64,000 bases of DNA from Streptomyces sp. NRRL S-455 (lineage in GTDB: Bacteria > Actinomycetota > Actinomycetes > Streptomycetales > Streptomycetaceae). The translations under genes and the position numbers were made by a program. Below, one piece after another: positions 8,205 through 16,431 of the stretch (positions within the stretch are counted from its first letter, which is position 1; each line of letters begins with the position of its first letter). Location of the stretch: assembly GCF_000717875.1 (NCBI RefSeq), contig NZ_JOCT01000026.1, positions 1 to 64,000 of the forward strand, read 5' to 3'. The notes beneath the pieces are model-generated. The model was given only the letters and a program-made list of their open reading frames with translations, did no database searches and was not told the origin of the DNA.

Positions 8205-9524
8205 ATGACTCCCGGTCGGCAGCGGGTTGTCCGCGTGAGCTGGGAGTGTGCGCGGGGCGTGGTGGGCAGACGGTCGTTGGGGCGGCGGTTCGGGTGGTTG
8301 TGGGGCGCGTACGCGGTCAGCACGGCCGGCACGTGGCTCGCTTTCGACGCGTTCGCGCTGATCGCGGTGCTGGTGCTGGACGCCGGGCCGGCGCAGGTGT
8401 CGCTGCTGGCGGCGGTCGGGCCGGCGGTCGGCGCGGTGGTGTCGGTGCCGCTCGGACCGTGGGTGGAGGTCCGCCGCAAACGCCCGGTGATGATCGCTGC
8501 GGACCTGGTCCGCTGCGCGGTGCTGCTGAGCATCCCCGTGGCGTACGTCCTGGGCCGGCTGTGCTTCGGTCAGTTGCTGCTGGTGTCGATCGTGGTCGCG
8601 GCGGCGGACATCACCTTCAACGCCGCGGCCGGGGCGTTCCTGAAGGGCCTGGTGCCAGGGCGGGACCTGCTTCTCGCGAACGGGCGGTTCGAGGCGACGA
8701 ACTGGACGGCCAGCATGGTGGGGCCGCCGCTGGGCGGGGCGGCGATCGGGCTGTTCGGTCCGGTGACGACCGTGGTGGCGGACGCGGTGAGCTATCTGCT
8801 CTCGGCGTTCGGAGTCCGGGCGATCGGGGGCCATGACAAGCGCCCTTCACGTGCTGTTCCCGCGGAGGCCCGGCCCGGGCGCGGCGACCTGCTCGACGGG
8901 TGGCGTCACATCCTGGCCGATCCGGGGCTGCGCCCGCTGTTCTTCAACACGGTCCTGAACAACGCCCTGATCATGGCGGCCGCGCCGCCGCTCCTGGTGC
9001 TGATGGTCGGCCAACTGCGGTTCGAGCCCTGGCAGTACGCCCTCGCCTTCGCGGTTCCCTGCACCGGTGGCCTGCTCGGCGCACGGCTGGCCCCACGGCT
9101 CGTCACACGGTTCGGCCGGCACCGGGTGCTGCTCGTCTCGGGGGTGCTGCGGGCGTGCTGGTCCTGCGGGCCGGCCTTCGTCGGCCCCGGCACGGCCGGG
9201 CTGGTGCTGGTCATGGTGGTCGAGTTCGGGCTGATCGCCTGCTGCGGCGTGTTCAACCCGGTGTTCGCGACGTACCGGCTCGAGCGGACGCCCGCGGACC
9301 GGGTCACCCGCACCCTGGCGGCCTGGTCGGCCACCGGCAAGGTCACCACCGCGGCGGTGACCGCCCTGTGGGGCGTGCTGGCCGGCCTGACCGGCCCGCG
9401 CACGGCCATCGCGCTCGCCGGTGCTCTTCTCCTCACCACCCCGCTCCTGCTCCCCCGCCTTGACCGCACGCCGGACACCGGCCCGGAGCCGGCTCCCGTG
9501 GGGCTGAGGACGGACGGTGGCTGA
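8205..9524 (+). CDS. MFS exporter, enterobactin/macrolide-efflux type
   Basis: About 439 residues with roughly 12 hydrophobic helices. It starts LGRRFGWLWGAYAVSTAGTW and has the family's loop PLGPWVEVRRKRPVMIAADL (equivalent of the MFS motif A between helices 2 and 3) and FEATNWTASMVGPPLGGA in helix 5. Such proteins (MFS_3 type) export small molecules across the inner membrane by proton exchange, with substrate unknown. The start is uncertain: ATG 8205 is used here, but GTG at 8235 or 8259 is as likely since none has a clear ribosome site. No regulator adjoins it. Confidence 0.82.
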   Translation: MTPGRQRVVRVSWECARGVVGRRSLGRRFGWLWGAYAVSTAGTWLAFDAFALIAVLVLDAGPAQVSLLAAVGPAVGAVVSVPLGPWVEVRRKRPVMIAADLVRCAVLLSIPVAYVLGRLCFGQLLLVSIVVAAADITFNAAAGAFLKGLVPGRDLLLANGRFEATNWTASMVGPPLGGAAIGLFGPVTTVVADAVSYLLSAFGVRAIGGHDKRPSRAVPAEARPGRGDLLDGWRHILADPGLRPLFFNTVLNNALIMAAAPPLLVLMVGQLRFEPWQYALAFAVPCTGGLLGARLAPRLVTRFGRHRVLLVSGVLRACWSCGPAFVGPGTAGLVLVMVVEFGLIACCGVFNPVFATYRLERTPADRVTRTLAAWSATGKVTTAAVTALWGVLAGLTGPRTAIALAGALLLTTPLLLPRLDRTPDTGPEPAPVGLRTDGG

Positions 9525-9602
9525 CCGGGCCGAGGGCCGGATCCGTCAGGTCGCCGGTGTCGTCTGCGGCCACTGACAACTGTCGTCCGCCGGCTGGCCG
9601 TT

Positions 9603-9636
9603 CGGCCGGGGACGGCCTTGCTCCCGTCCCCGGCCG
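9603..9636. terminator. Bidirectional intrinsic-type hairpin
   Basis: A perfect 13-bp inverted repeat (9603-9615 with 9624-9636, 8-nt loop) between the convergent MFS and VOC genes. It has no U-tract, as usual for Streptomyces terminators. Confidence 0.7.
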
Positions 9637-9645
9637 GTGGTCGGC

Positions 9646-10074
9646 TCAGACCGCTCCGGGCACGTCCTCCGTGACGCCGTTCAGCGGGGAGGACGGGTCG
9701 GTGCCGTACGGGCGGGTGATGATCTCCAGGCCGTGGCCGGCCGGGTCGAGGAAGTAGACGCCCCGGCCTCCGTCGTGGCGGTTGATCCGGCGCGGGTGGT
9801 TGCCGTGCGGGTCGGCCTGGATCGGGACGCGGGCCGCGACGAGACGTGCGAGGGCCTCGTCGAACTCGTCCTCGGAGACGAGGAACGCGTAGTGCTGCAT
9901 GGGAATGTCGGCGTCGATGGTGAGGAAGTCCAGGGTGACGCCGTTGGCGGTCGTCACGGGCAGGAACACCCCGGTCGGTGCCCCGACCTCCAGTCCCAGG
10001 ATCTCCGCGAGGAAGTGAGCGGACTTCTCCCGGTCACGGGACAGGACGATGGTGTGATTGAACTCGACAGACAC
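9646..10074 (-). CDS. VOC family (glyoxalase/bleomycin-resistance-like) protein
   Basis: 142 residues with two beta-alpha-beta-beta-beta units of the vicinal-oxygen-chelate fold: FNHTIVLSRDREKSAHFLAE (metal-ligand His) and the C-terminal HDGGRGVYFLDPAGHGLEII with the DPAGHGLEI signature. Members are metal-dependent dioxygenases, isomerases or drug-binding proteins, and the substrate is unknown here. GTG 10074 lies 9 nt after GGAGG, so I prefer it to the upstream ATG. It is monocistronic and convergent with the MFS gene. Confidence 0.87.
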   Translation of the reverse strand: MSVEFNHTIVLSRDREKSAHFLAEILGLEVGAPTGVFLPVTTANGVTLDFLTIDADIPMQHYAFLVSEDEFDEALARLVAARVPIQADPHGNHPRRINRHDGGRGVYFLDPAGHGLEIITRPYGTDPSSPLNGVTEDVPGAV

Positions 10075-10251
10075 GGTTGAATGCCTCCACGGGCATCTTC
10101 GCGGCGCCTCCATGCCTCACCCGGCCGGTGACCGACACGCGATGCCGCGCCGTGGATGGTAGACAGGGGCGGCCGTGGCCGTCGAGCGGTTTTCGGCCGT
10201 GTCATGGCGCGTCCGCCGGCCCCGCCCACCGCCCCCGCCGTTCCGGACGAC

Positions 10252-10267
10252 CCTGACAATTGTCAGG
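10252..10267. promoter_or_regulatory. 16-bp perfect palindrome upstream of small secreted protein gene
   Basis: CCTGACAATTGTCAGG, 65 nt before the ATG at 10333. A near copy (CCTGACACTTATCAGG) sits 77 nt before the start of the secreted-protein gene 11247-11696. Position, length and similarity suggest the operator of a common regulator, which is not identified. Confidence 0.6.
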
Positions 10268-10332
10268 ACCGCGTCGACCCGGGTCTCCCTACAGTTCTGA
10301 GCGTCGGCCACACCGTTCAGGGGGAACTCGAC

Positions 10333-10707
10333 ATGACCACTCGCATCTTCGCCAGGGCCGCGCTCGTCGGCGCCGGGGCGCTCGCTCTGCTCGGCCCGCT
10401 CACCGCGGGGACCGCCGCCGCGTCCTCCGCCGGCGGGCAGGGCACCGCCCGCGTCATGGCCGCGCCGTACGCGGTCGTGCCGTACGAGACCGTCAACGTC
10501 CGCTCCGGACCGGCCCGTGCCTTCCCCACGGTCGGCACCGTGCCGGCGGGCCAGCCGCGCGGCGCCTACTGCTGGGAGCGCGGCGAGACCGTCAGGGACT
10601 ACGGCATCACCAACAACGTCTGGGTCAAGCTCGCCGAGGGCTACGTCAGCGCCGTCTACCTCAAGGGCGACGAGTACGGCGACCTGCCCGCCTCGGCGAG
10701 CTGCTGA
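10333..10707 (+). CDS. Small secreted SH3-like protein
   Basis: 124 residues. A Sec signal peptide (RIFARAALVGAGALALLGPL, cleavage near TAAA-SS) is followed by a bacterial SH3-like domain with ETVNVRSGPARAFPTVGTVP and two cysteines (AYCWERGE and the C-terminal ASC) that could form a disulfide. Such domains bind peptidoglycan or other surface polymers. ATG 10333 follows AGGGGGAACTCGAC. The next gene encodes a second protein of the same kind 50 nt downstream, so they probably form an operon under the palindrome at 10252. Confidence 0.83.
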   Translation: MTTRIFARAALVGAGALALLGPLTAGTAAASSAGGQGTARVMAAPYAVVPYETVNVRSGPARAFPTVGTVPAGQPRGAYCWERGETVRDYGITNNVWVKLAEGYVSAVYLKGDEYGDLPASASC

Positions 10708-10757
10708 CCCACGGCACGACACCGGCCATCCACACCAACGTCCTACGGGGGACAGAC

Positions 10758-11135
10758 ATGCAGCGACTGATCAGCCGTACCGCCATGGGCCTGGCCGTGG
10801 CCGCGCTCGCCGTCGGCGGCCTGGCGACCACCGCCCAGGCCGCTCCGGCGGCCCCGGCCAACCACGGTGACCCGACCCTGACCGACGTCTACGTCTGGGC
10901 CACCGACGTCAATCTGCGCCAGCAGCCGACCACCGACTCGCCTCGTCTCGCGGTCCGTTCGCAGTGGTGGGCGGACGCCGTGTGCCAGACACAGGGCCAG
11001 ATGGTGCACGACCCGGCCGTCGGCAGCAACAGCTGGTGGACCGCTGTCCAGGAGTTCGCCGGCAGCGACATCGCCTGGGTGAACAACCTGTACATCCGGG
11101 GTGGCGAGAAGATCGCCGGCGTCCGGGACTGCTGA
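10758..11135 (+). CDS. Small secreted SH3-like protein, second copy
   Basis: 125 residues with a clear signal peptide (MGLAVAALAVGGLATTAQAA-APA). The mature part contains VYVWATDVNLRQQPTTDSPR, a degenerate bacterial SH3 start, then two cysteines (DAVCQTQGQ and the C-terminal RDC). The general plan is the same as the preceding gene but the sequence is divergent, which suggests an old duplication. ATG 10758 follows ACGGGGGACAGAC. It is probably co-transcribed with the first copy, and transcription would stop at the strong hairpin at 11154. Confidence 0.82.
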   Translation: MQRLISRTAMGLAVAALAVGGLATTAQAAPAAPANHGDPTLTDVYVWATDVNLRQQPTTDSPRLAVRSQWWADAVCQTQGQMVHDPAVGSNSWWTAVQEFAGSDIAWVNNLYIRGGEKIAGVRDC

Positions 11136-11153
11136 CGCACCCCTGCCACACTC

Positions 11154-11193
11154 CCCGCGGCGGGTCACCGGTCCTCCGGTGACCCGCCGCGGG
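11154..11193. terminator. 18-bp stem terminator between convergent genes
   Basis: Perfect inverted repeat 11154-11171 / 11176-11193 with a TCCT loop, placed between the convergent SH3-like gene and the 11247-11696 gene, so it can serve both. Confidence 0.85.
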
Positions 11194-11246
11194 CTTCTGG
11201 TGGTCGGACTCAGCGGCCCATCGGGCCGTGGTCGCGCGCGTGCGGC

Positions 11247-11696
11247 TCAGTACCAGCCGGTCACCGCCAGGTCGTGGCCGTCGCACGAGAGCACGGCGCG
11301 CGAGACACGGCCGTTGAGGTTGTTGCCCATCTGCGTGTAGGCGTAGGTGAGGCCCGGGTCGACGGTCTCGGAGACCCAGCCGTCGACGCGTCCCACGCCG
11401 CTGTTGGAGCGTTGCAGCACGGCGGCGCAGTTGGCCCGGGAGTTCTCGATCCGGGCGAACGAGCCGCACTTGTCGGAGTAGAAGTACTTCAGGGCCATTC
11501 CCTGGGCGTACTGGGTGGCCCCGATCTGCCGGAACGTGCCCGAGCAGAAGGAGGTGGTGGGGTACTGCCCCTCCATGCCGTAGGCCCCGTAGTTGCCGCC
11601 CGAGTGCGGCGCGGCCTGGGCGGAGGTGGGGAGGAGCGCCATCACCGCGGCGGCGCCCCCGGCGGCCAGCAGTGTCCTGAGCGATCGGCGGCTCAT
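11247..11696 (-). CDS. Small secreted protein, DUF2690-like (weak)
   Basis: 149 residues with a signal peptide (LRTLLAAGGAAAVMALLPTS, cut after AQAA). The mature part has four cysteines (FCSG, DKCGSF, ANCAAV, LSCDG). The stretch KYFYSDKCGSFARIEN loosely recalls DUF2690 secreted proteins, but I am not sure of the family. ATG 11696 follows AAGAGGACTC. It is convergent with the SH3-like pair and shares their 16-bp palindrome in its own upstream region (11774-11789), hinting at joint regulation of these exported proteins. Confidence 0.78.
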   Translation of the reverse strand: MSRRSLRTLLAAGGAAAVMALLPTSAQAAPHSGGNYGAYGMEGQYPTTSFCSGTFRQIGATQYAQGMALKYFYSDKCGSFARIENSRANCAAVLQRSNSGVGRVDGWVSETVDPGLTYAYTQMGNNLNGRVSRAVLSCDGHDLAVTGWY

Positions 11697-11773
11697 GAGT
11701 CCTCTTTCATGTGGTCGGCGGGTGTTCTGGTCGTGCTGTGCCGACCGTAGGAGCCGTCACCGCGTCGGCGACA

Positions 11774-11789
11774 CCTGACACTTATCAGG
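11774..11789. promoter_or_regulatory. 16-bp palindrome, second copy
   Basis: CCTGACACTTATCAGG, differing from the copy at 10252 only in the central bases. It lies 77 nt upstream of the minus-strand start at 11696. Confidence 0.55.
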
Positions 11790-11888
11790 GTCGAGCGCCC
11801 CACAGAGGGGGCGCGCGACCATGCGCGTGCTCCTGCGCGGCGCCACCGCTCGCGACCCTGCCGGCCCACCCCTCGCGCACACCGGGGG

Positions 11889-13445
11889 TCAGTTTTCGTA
11901 CGCGGCGAGGTAGCGCAGCACCTTGTCCACGTGCGGCCGTACCCGTGCGGGGACGCCGCCCTCCTCGATGACGGCGCGGTCGCTGGTGCGGTAGCCGGCC
12001 GCGACCAGCGCGGGCAGATCCTTCTTCGGCAGTCCCGCCTGCTTGAAGCGCTGGTCGAGCCAGCACACGTACAGGCTCATGGTGGCGATCGCGTCCGGCG
12101 GCGACATGTGGTCCTTGTCGCCGTCGCCGTCCCCGTCCACCGCCCAGGCCCGGAACACCGAGGGTGTCCACATGGCGATGCCGTACTCCTCGCTCTCGGG
12201 GCGGGCGGCGTCCGCGTCGAAGCCGCTCTCCGCCTTGAGCAGCGCGGCGAGCAGGGCGGGGGTGATCTCCTCGTCGGTGCAGCGGTGGGCGGCGCGGGTG
12301 ATGACGGGGCGCAGTGCCTCGGGTACGTCGGAGTCCTCGGGGATCTCCCCGGGTGCCGGGGTGTGCGCGCCGGTGACGGCGGCGGGGGCGCCGCGGTCGC
12401 GGTCGTCGTCCCGGGTGTCGACGACTCCGCCGAGGAGTGCCGCCCCGGCGAGTGCGGCGGCGGTCAGGGCGGCGATGCCTGCTGCCGCCGCGGCCGGCAG
12501 CAGGCGTCGACGGCGGCGGCGCGGACCGCCGGTGAGTTCCTCGAGCCGGGCCGCCACATCGCGGGCGGTGTGCGGGAGGCGGGTGGTGTGGTCCGGTGCC
12601 AGGCAGTCGGCGATCAGCCGGCGCGGGCCGTCGTCGAGGCCCGCGTCGAGCCGGAGGGGCGCGGTGCCGCGGGCGTAGGCCTGGGCGGCGAGCGAACGGG
12701 CCCGCGCCGTCGCGCCCGGGAAGGGATGCAGTCCGCCGGTGAGGACCTGGTGGGCGAGGACGCCGAAGGCCCAGATGTCGGCGGTGGGCCGGACCACGGC
12801 GCCCCGGGTGCCGGTGCGCTGCGACCACCACTCGGGCGGCAGGTGGTCCAGGGTGCCGAGCGGCGGCAGATGGGCGTGGGTGCCGTCGAGTTCGGCGGCC
12901 AGCCCGAAGTCCGCCAGCCGCACCTGCCTGCCCGGGCCCAGCAGGACGTTGGCGGGTTTGAGGTCGCCGTGCACCCAGCCGGCGGCGTGCATGTGGGCGA
13001 GTCCGGCGGCGACTCCGCGCAGGATCCGGTCGGCGCCGTCGATCGGCCGGCCGGCCGCGGCGTCGTCCAGTACGTCCTTCAGGCTGGCCTCGGCACGGTC
13101 CATCACCAGCGCGATGGCGCCGTCCAGCGTGGGCAGCTCCGGTGCCTCCACGGTGCGCACGGCGTGGGTCCGGACGAGGTGCGGGTGGTCGGCCTCCGCG
13201 CTGAACCGGACCTCGCGCGCCACGAGTTCCCCGAGCGCGGCACGCTGCCCGGGGCCCAGAGCACCGGTCGGGAGCACCTTCACCGCCACGGGCGCGCCGT
13301 CCTCGCACCCGCGGGCCTCGTACACCGTCCCCCAGCCGCCGGAGCCGATGACCGCGCCCACCTCCCAGCCGTCGATGCGGAACCCCTCCGGGAGGCGGGG
13401 CGGTCCGGGTGTCTCCAGGTCGTCGCCTCCGCCGGATCCGGTCAT
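11889..13445 (-). CDS. Transmembrane Ser/Thr kinase fused to an extracellular lytic-transglycosylase-like domain
   Basis: 518 residues in one frame. Kinase domain about 25-305: Gly loop IGSGGWGTVYEA, VAVKVLP with K56, catalytic loop VHGDLKPANV (HGD in place of HRD, Asp161 kept), LADFGLA (D179) and PPEWW in place of APE. A basic stop (RRRRRR) and one helix (about 315-341) follow. The outside part (about 390-518) has LLAALLKAESGFDADAARPE and EYGIAMWTPSVF, which matches the start of SLT lysozyme-like domains with Glu405 as the expected acid. It could sense or cut peptidoglycan and signal inward. ATG 13445 overlaps the stop of the FHA-like gene by four bases, so translation is coupled. Confidence 0.83.
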   Translation of the reverse strand: MTGSGGGDDLETPGPPRLPEGFRIDGWEVGAVIGSGGWGTVYEARGCEDGAPVAVKVLPTGALGPGQRAALGELVAREVRFSAEADHPHLVRTHAVRTVEAPELPTLDGAIALVMDRAEASLKDVLDDAAAGRPIDGADRILRGVAAGLAHMHAAGWVHGDLKPANVLLGPGRQVRLADFGLAAELDGTHAHLPPLGTLDHLPPEWWSQRTGTRGAVVRPTADIWAFGVLAHQVLTGGLHPFPGATARARSLAAQAYARGTAPLRLDAGLDDGPRRLIADCLAPDHTTRLPHTARDVAARLEELTGGPRRRRRRLLPAAAAAGIAALTAAALAGAALLGGVVDTRDDDRDRGAPAAVTGAHTPAPGEIPEDSDVPEALRPVITRAAHRCTDEEITPALLAALLKAESGFDADAARPESEEYGIAMWTPSVFRAWAVDGDGDGDKDHMSPPDAIATMSLYVCWLDQRFKQAGLPKKDLPALVAAGYRTSDRAVIEEGGVPARVRPHVDKVLRYLAAYEN

Positions 13446-14245
13446 GCGCCGGCCCCCTGCGGGGCGAGGCGGCCCGCGCCACGCGGCGGCAGCAGGCTGA
13501 GGTGCTCCTCGCGTACCAGGCCGAAGCGCAGGGCGACGGAGGCGAGCCGGGTGCGCTTGGCGCCGGTGCGGCCGCCGTCGGTACCGGTCGCGGTCTCCTC
13601 GCCCAGGTCCAGGCGCAGTTTCGCGAAGGCGAGGTAGTCGATGTGGTAGTTGACCGCCGAGCGGGTCAGGTCCCGGCAGGTCTCCAGCTGCCGCAGCCGT
13701 TCCGCGATCTGTCCGGCGCCGGGCAGCGCCGAGTCGGAGGGGTCCCGGAGCCGGGGTTCGCACAGGGCCACCAGGACGAGGAAGTACTTCGACGTCGGGT
13801 CCAGGGCGAAGGGGTGCACGGTCTGCTCGCCGCCGCCCGGCGCGGCCTGCTCGCCGAGGTAGGCGTGCTGGGGTGCGAACACCTTGAACGTGGCGGTGCC
13901 GGACAGGGCGGGGAGCACGACGCGCGAGAACTCGAACGGAACGGGCGCGCCGAGCCGCCCGGGGGCGACGGTGAGGTACTCACCGGCTCCCTCCAGGTTC
14001 TCCACCACGTACGACACGCTGCGGCTGAAGTTGGACAGCCGCCAGTAGTCCCCGGCCGCTTCCAGTTGCCCGGCGCGGCGTGAGACTCCCGGGTCGGTGA
14101 GGAGGATGCGCACCTGCGCGTCGCCGGACGTGCCGCGGCCGAAGTCGGCGATGTCCCCGGGCCCCAGATGGATCAGTTCGGGCCTGCCCGTCTCGACCAC
14201 ACCCCACGGTGCGGGTCCGGGCAACTGAACGATAATCGTTTCCAC
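13442..14245 (-). CDS. FHA-like domain protein with C-terminal HTH-like region
   Basis: 267 residues, cytosolic. The N-terminal half follows the forkhead-associated pattern: LIHLGPGDIADFGRG, then LLTDPGVSRRAGQLEAAGDY and WRLSNFSRS, i.e. the Gly-Arg, Ser-Arg and Asn/Ser phosphothreonine-pocket positions. The C-terminal half contains TCRDLTRSAVNYHIDYLAFA, which looks like a helix-turn-helix. FHA modules bind phosphothreonine, so the product of the coupled downstream kinase gene (ATGA overlap at 13442-13445) is the natural partner. GTG 14245 is chosen because GGGGAG lies just upstream. DNA binding is inferred only. Confidence 0.75.
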   Translation of the reverse strand: METIIVQLPGPAPWGVVETGRPELIHLGPGDIADFGRGTSGDAQVRILLTDPGVSRRAGQLEAAGDYWRLSNFSRSVSYVVENLEGAGEYLTVAPGRLGAPVPFEFSRVVLPALSGTATFKVFAPQHAYLGEQAAPGGGEQTVHPFALDPTSKYFLVLVALCEPRLRDPSDSALPGAGQIAERLRQLETCRDLTRSAVNYHIDYLAFAKLRLDLGEETATGTDGGRTGAKRTRLASVALRFGLVREEHLSLLPPRGAGRLAPQGAGA

Positions 14246-14333
14246 GCGGACTCCCCCGCTGCCGACGCCCCCGATTTGGTCGCGAGGATTGTACGGGCGG
14301 ATTCCGCTTGCCGCGGAGGCGGCAGGGCCGGTG

Positions 14334-15074
14334 TCAGGCCACTGTTCTCGCACGCCGCGCGACGAACACGAACTCCCGGCCCGGCCGGTCGGGTGCCTCG
14401 CGCACGTCGTCCACCACATAGCCCTGCGCGAGCAGTTCGGCCTCGACTTCCGGCCGCTCGCGGAACCGCAGGGTCGACTCCGACGTCAGCACCTCCCCGT
14501 CCGAGGCGAACACATAGGTCTGACGGAACGTCACCAGCGGTCGGCTCACGTCGAGGAGATCGATCCAGTACTCGACCGTTCCGACGCCGGGGACGTCCGC
14601 CGCGGCATGCGTGGTCTCGCGGTTCCACTCCTCCCAGGCGCGACGGGCAGGGTTCCTGGTCTCGAACACCAGGCGTCCGCCGGGCCGCAGTGCCTCGCGG
14701 ACTGTTCGCAGGGTGCTTCGCCACTCCTCGGGATCGACGATCTCCTGGGCGGCGTTTCCCGTCATGGTCACAAGGTCCGCGCCCTCGGCCGGCGGCAGGG
14801 TCGTCGCATCGCCGTGGATCCACCGGACCCGCTCGCTGCCCGGCTTGCCCCGGGCCACGTCCAGGGACGCCCGGGCGGGATCGACACCGACGACATCGAA
14901 GCCGCGTTCGGCCAGCAGCAGCGCGAACACCCCTGTCCCGCATCCGAGGTCGAGCACCCGGCTCGCCCCGAACTCCTGCGCCATCCGCAGGTACGGGTCG
15001 AGGTCGACGCGCTCGGGGTCGAGCGGGTCGTAGACCGCGGCGAGCCTCGGATGCCGGAAGCACTCATCAGCCAT
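14334..15074 (-). CDS. Class I SAM-dependent methyltransferase
   Basis: 246 residues. SAM-binding motif I VLDLGCGTGVFALLLAERGF, motif II GVDPARASLDVARGK, acidic DATTLP segment and motif III-like LRPGGRLVFETRNPARR are intact, followed by the C-terminal beta strands of the family. The substrate is not predictable. ATG 15074 (MADECFRHPRLAAVYD) is the usual N-terminus of this subgroup. It lies on the minus strand, between the SCO2400-type gene and the FHA/kinase operon, with an 88-nt gap to the latter. Confidence 0.88.
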   Translation of the reverse strand: MADECFRHPRLAAVYDPLDPERVDLDPYLRMAQEFGASRVLDLGCGTGVFALLLAERGFDVVGVDPARASLDVARGKPGSERVRWIHGDATTLPPAEGADLVTMTGNAAQEIVDPEEWRSTLRTVREALRPGGRLVFETRNPARRAWEEWNRETTHAAADVPGVGTVEYWIDLLDVSRPLVTFRQTYVFASDGEVLTSESTLRFRERPEVEAELLAQGYVVDDVREAPDRPGREFVFVARRARTVA

Positions 15075-15140
15075 GCGGCCGACGGTACGAAGCGGCGGCG
15101 TGGGGCGGCCACCGGTTTTCGGCGGCCGCCCTGGCACCTC

Positions 15141-16061
15141 TCAGCCGAGGCAGACGACGAGCAGGCACAGTTCCTTCGAGTTCGAGGTCCCGTTGGCGGG
15201 AGGCGTCTCGGCAGGAGTGGGGCTCGCGGCGGGCGGGGGCGGCGCGGAGTCCGATGACTGCTGGCTGTCGTTGCCGCTGTCGGCGGCGGGTGGTGTCGTC
15301 CGCTCGGTCGCCGTCGACGTGGACTCGCCGGTGCTGCCGGTGACGGAGTCGGCGGTGTCCGGGACGGTGGTCTTCGGCTGTGTCGTCTTCGGCAGGGCAC
15401 GGGGCGCGGAGCCCGAGTCGGTCCGTGTGTCCGCCGGTGTGGTGCGGGGCGCGGCGGCCCGCGACCGCTCGCGCTGCGAGGCGGAGCCGGTGTCCGGCGC
15501 GGTGGCGGGCGAGGAACGCGGGGCGTCGCGCCGGGTCGACGTCGGTTCGGTGTACGTCGGAGCCTGGCCTTCGGTGCCGCCCATGGCCGTGTCGCCCGGC
15601 GCCGTGGCCGACTGCTTCGTGTTCGTGGCGTTCCCGTTCATGCCCGCGACGGTCAGTCCGCCCCCGACGAGCGCGAAGGCGGTCGCGACGACGGCCCGGC
15701 GCTGGTTCTTCTTCCAGCGGGCCATCTGACGCCGCCGCGCGGCGCGCCCCTGCTGCGGGGCCGCGTAGCCGTCCGTCGTGGCCTCGCCGGTGTCCGTGTG
15801 CTCGGAGTCGCCCGACGCGTCCGTGGCGGGGGCCGCGGAGCCGACGGCCGACCCGGTGTACGCGAGATGCAGTTCCCGCGTGCCGGTGTGGGTTTCCTCC
15901 CACACGCTCCGGTCGTCCCACACGTTGTCGCCCCGCGACGCGCTGTGGTCGCGCCGCGCACCGGGGTCGGCGGAAGGGTCTATGTCCGGGGCGTAGGCGC
16001 CGCACCCCGGGCAGACCAAGGCGCCGTTGAGGTGCCGACGGCACGAGGAGCAGTAGTCCAT
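15141..16061 (-). CDS. SCO2400-type zinc-ribbon membrane protein
   Basis: 306 residues. An N-terminal zinc ribbon (YCSSCRRHLNGALVCPGCGA, four cysteines in two C-x-x-C pairs) is followed by a charged linker, a basic segment (RRRQMARWKKNQRR), one transmembrane helix (AVVATAFALVGGGLTVAGM) and a long Ser/Thr/Pro/Ala-rich outer tail ending KELCLLVVCLG. I recognise the N-terminus as that of the SCO2400 family of Streptomyces proteins, whose function is unknown. Topology by the positive-inside rule puts the ribbon in the cytosol. It is monocistronic. Confidence 0.8.
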   Translation of the reverse strand: MDYCSSCRRHLNGALVCPGCGAYAPDIDPSADPGARRDHSASRGDNVWDDRSVWEETHTGTRELHLAYTGSAVGSAAPATDASGDSEHTDTGEATTDGYAAPQQGRAARRRQMARWKKNQRRAVVATAFALVGGGLTVAGMNGNATNTKQSATAPGDTAMGGTEGQAPTYTEPTSTRRDAPRSSPATAPDTGSASQRERSRAAAPRTTPADTRTDSGSAPRALPKTTQPKTTVPDTADSVTGSTGESTSTATERTTPPAADSGNDSQQSSDSAPPPPAASPTPAETPPANGTSNSKELCLLVVCLG

Positions 16062-16431
16062 GTGTGTGGTCTTCCCGATCTGACTGTTCGGCTGGCTCGC
16101 CGGACGCGGCCTGGTGACGTCCGTACGTGGGATCGAGCCGTAACGCTAACGAGACTTTGGAAGGGGGATGTGCAGTCCGTGTGACACCCCTGAGCAGATC
16201 CTCTGGATGTCGCGTGCGCCCTGAGTGACTCGCGAGTAGAAGCGGCGGGGCGTGGGCATGCTCGGGCACCCTCCGCCCACCGCCTCGGCGGCGGCCCCAG
16301 GAGACCTCGACGGGCACGGGGAGAGCCGCCAACTCCCTTGATATGTCCGCGAGCTGACGCACAACCCTTTGGGCGTCCGGCGGGTCACACCATGCAGGAG
16401 CAACCACCTCGAAGAGTTGCAAGGGGGAAAT
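16062..16431. other. 370-nt intergenic region between divergent genes
   Basis: Must hold the promoters of the SCO2400-type gene and of the spore-associated gene. I see no coding pattern, no tRNA and no strong dyad. The ribosome site of the right-hand gene (AAGGGGGAAAT) is at its end. Confidence 0.5.
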
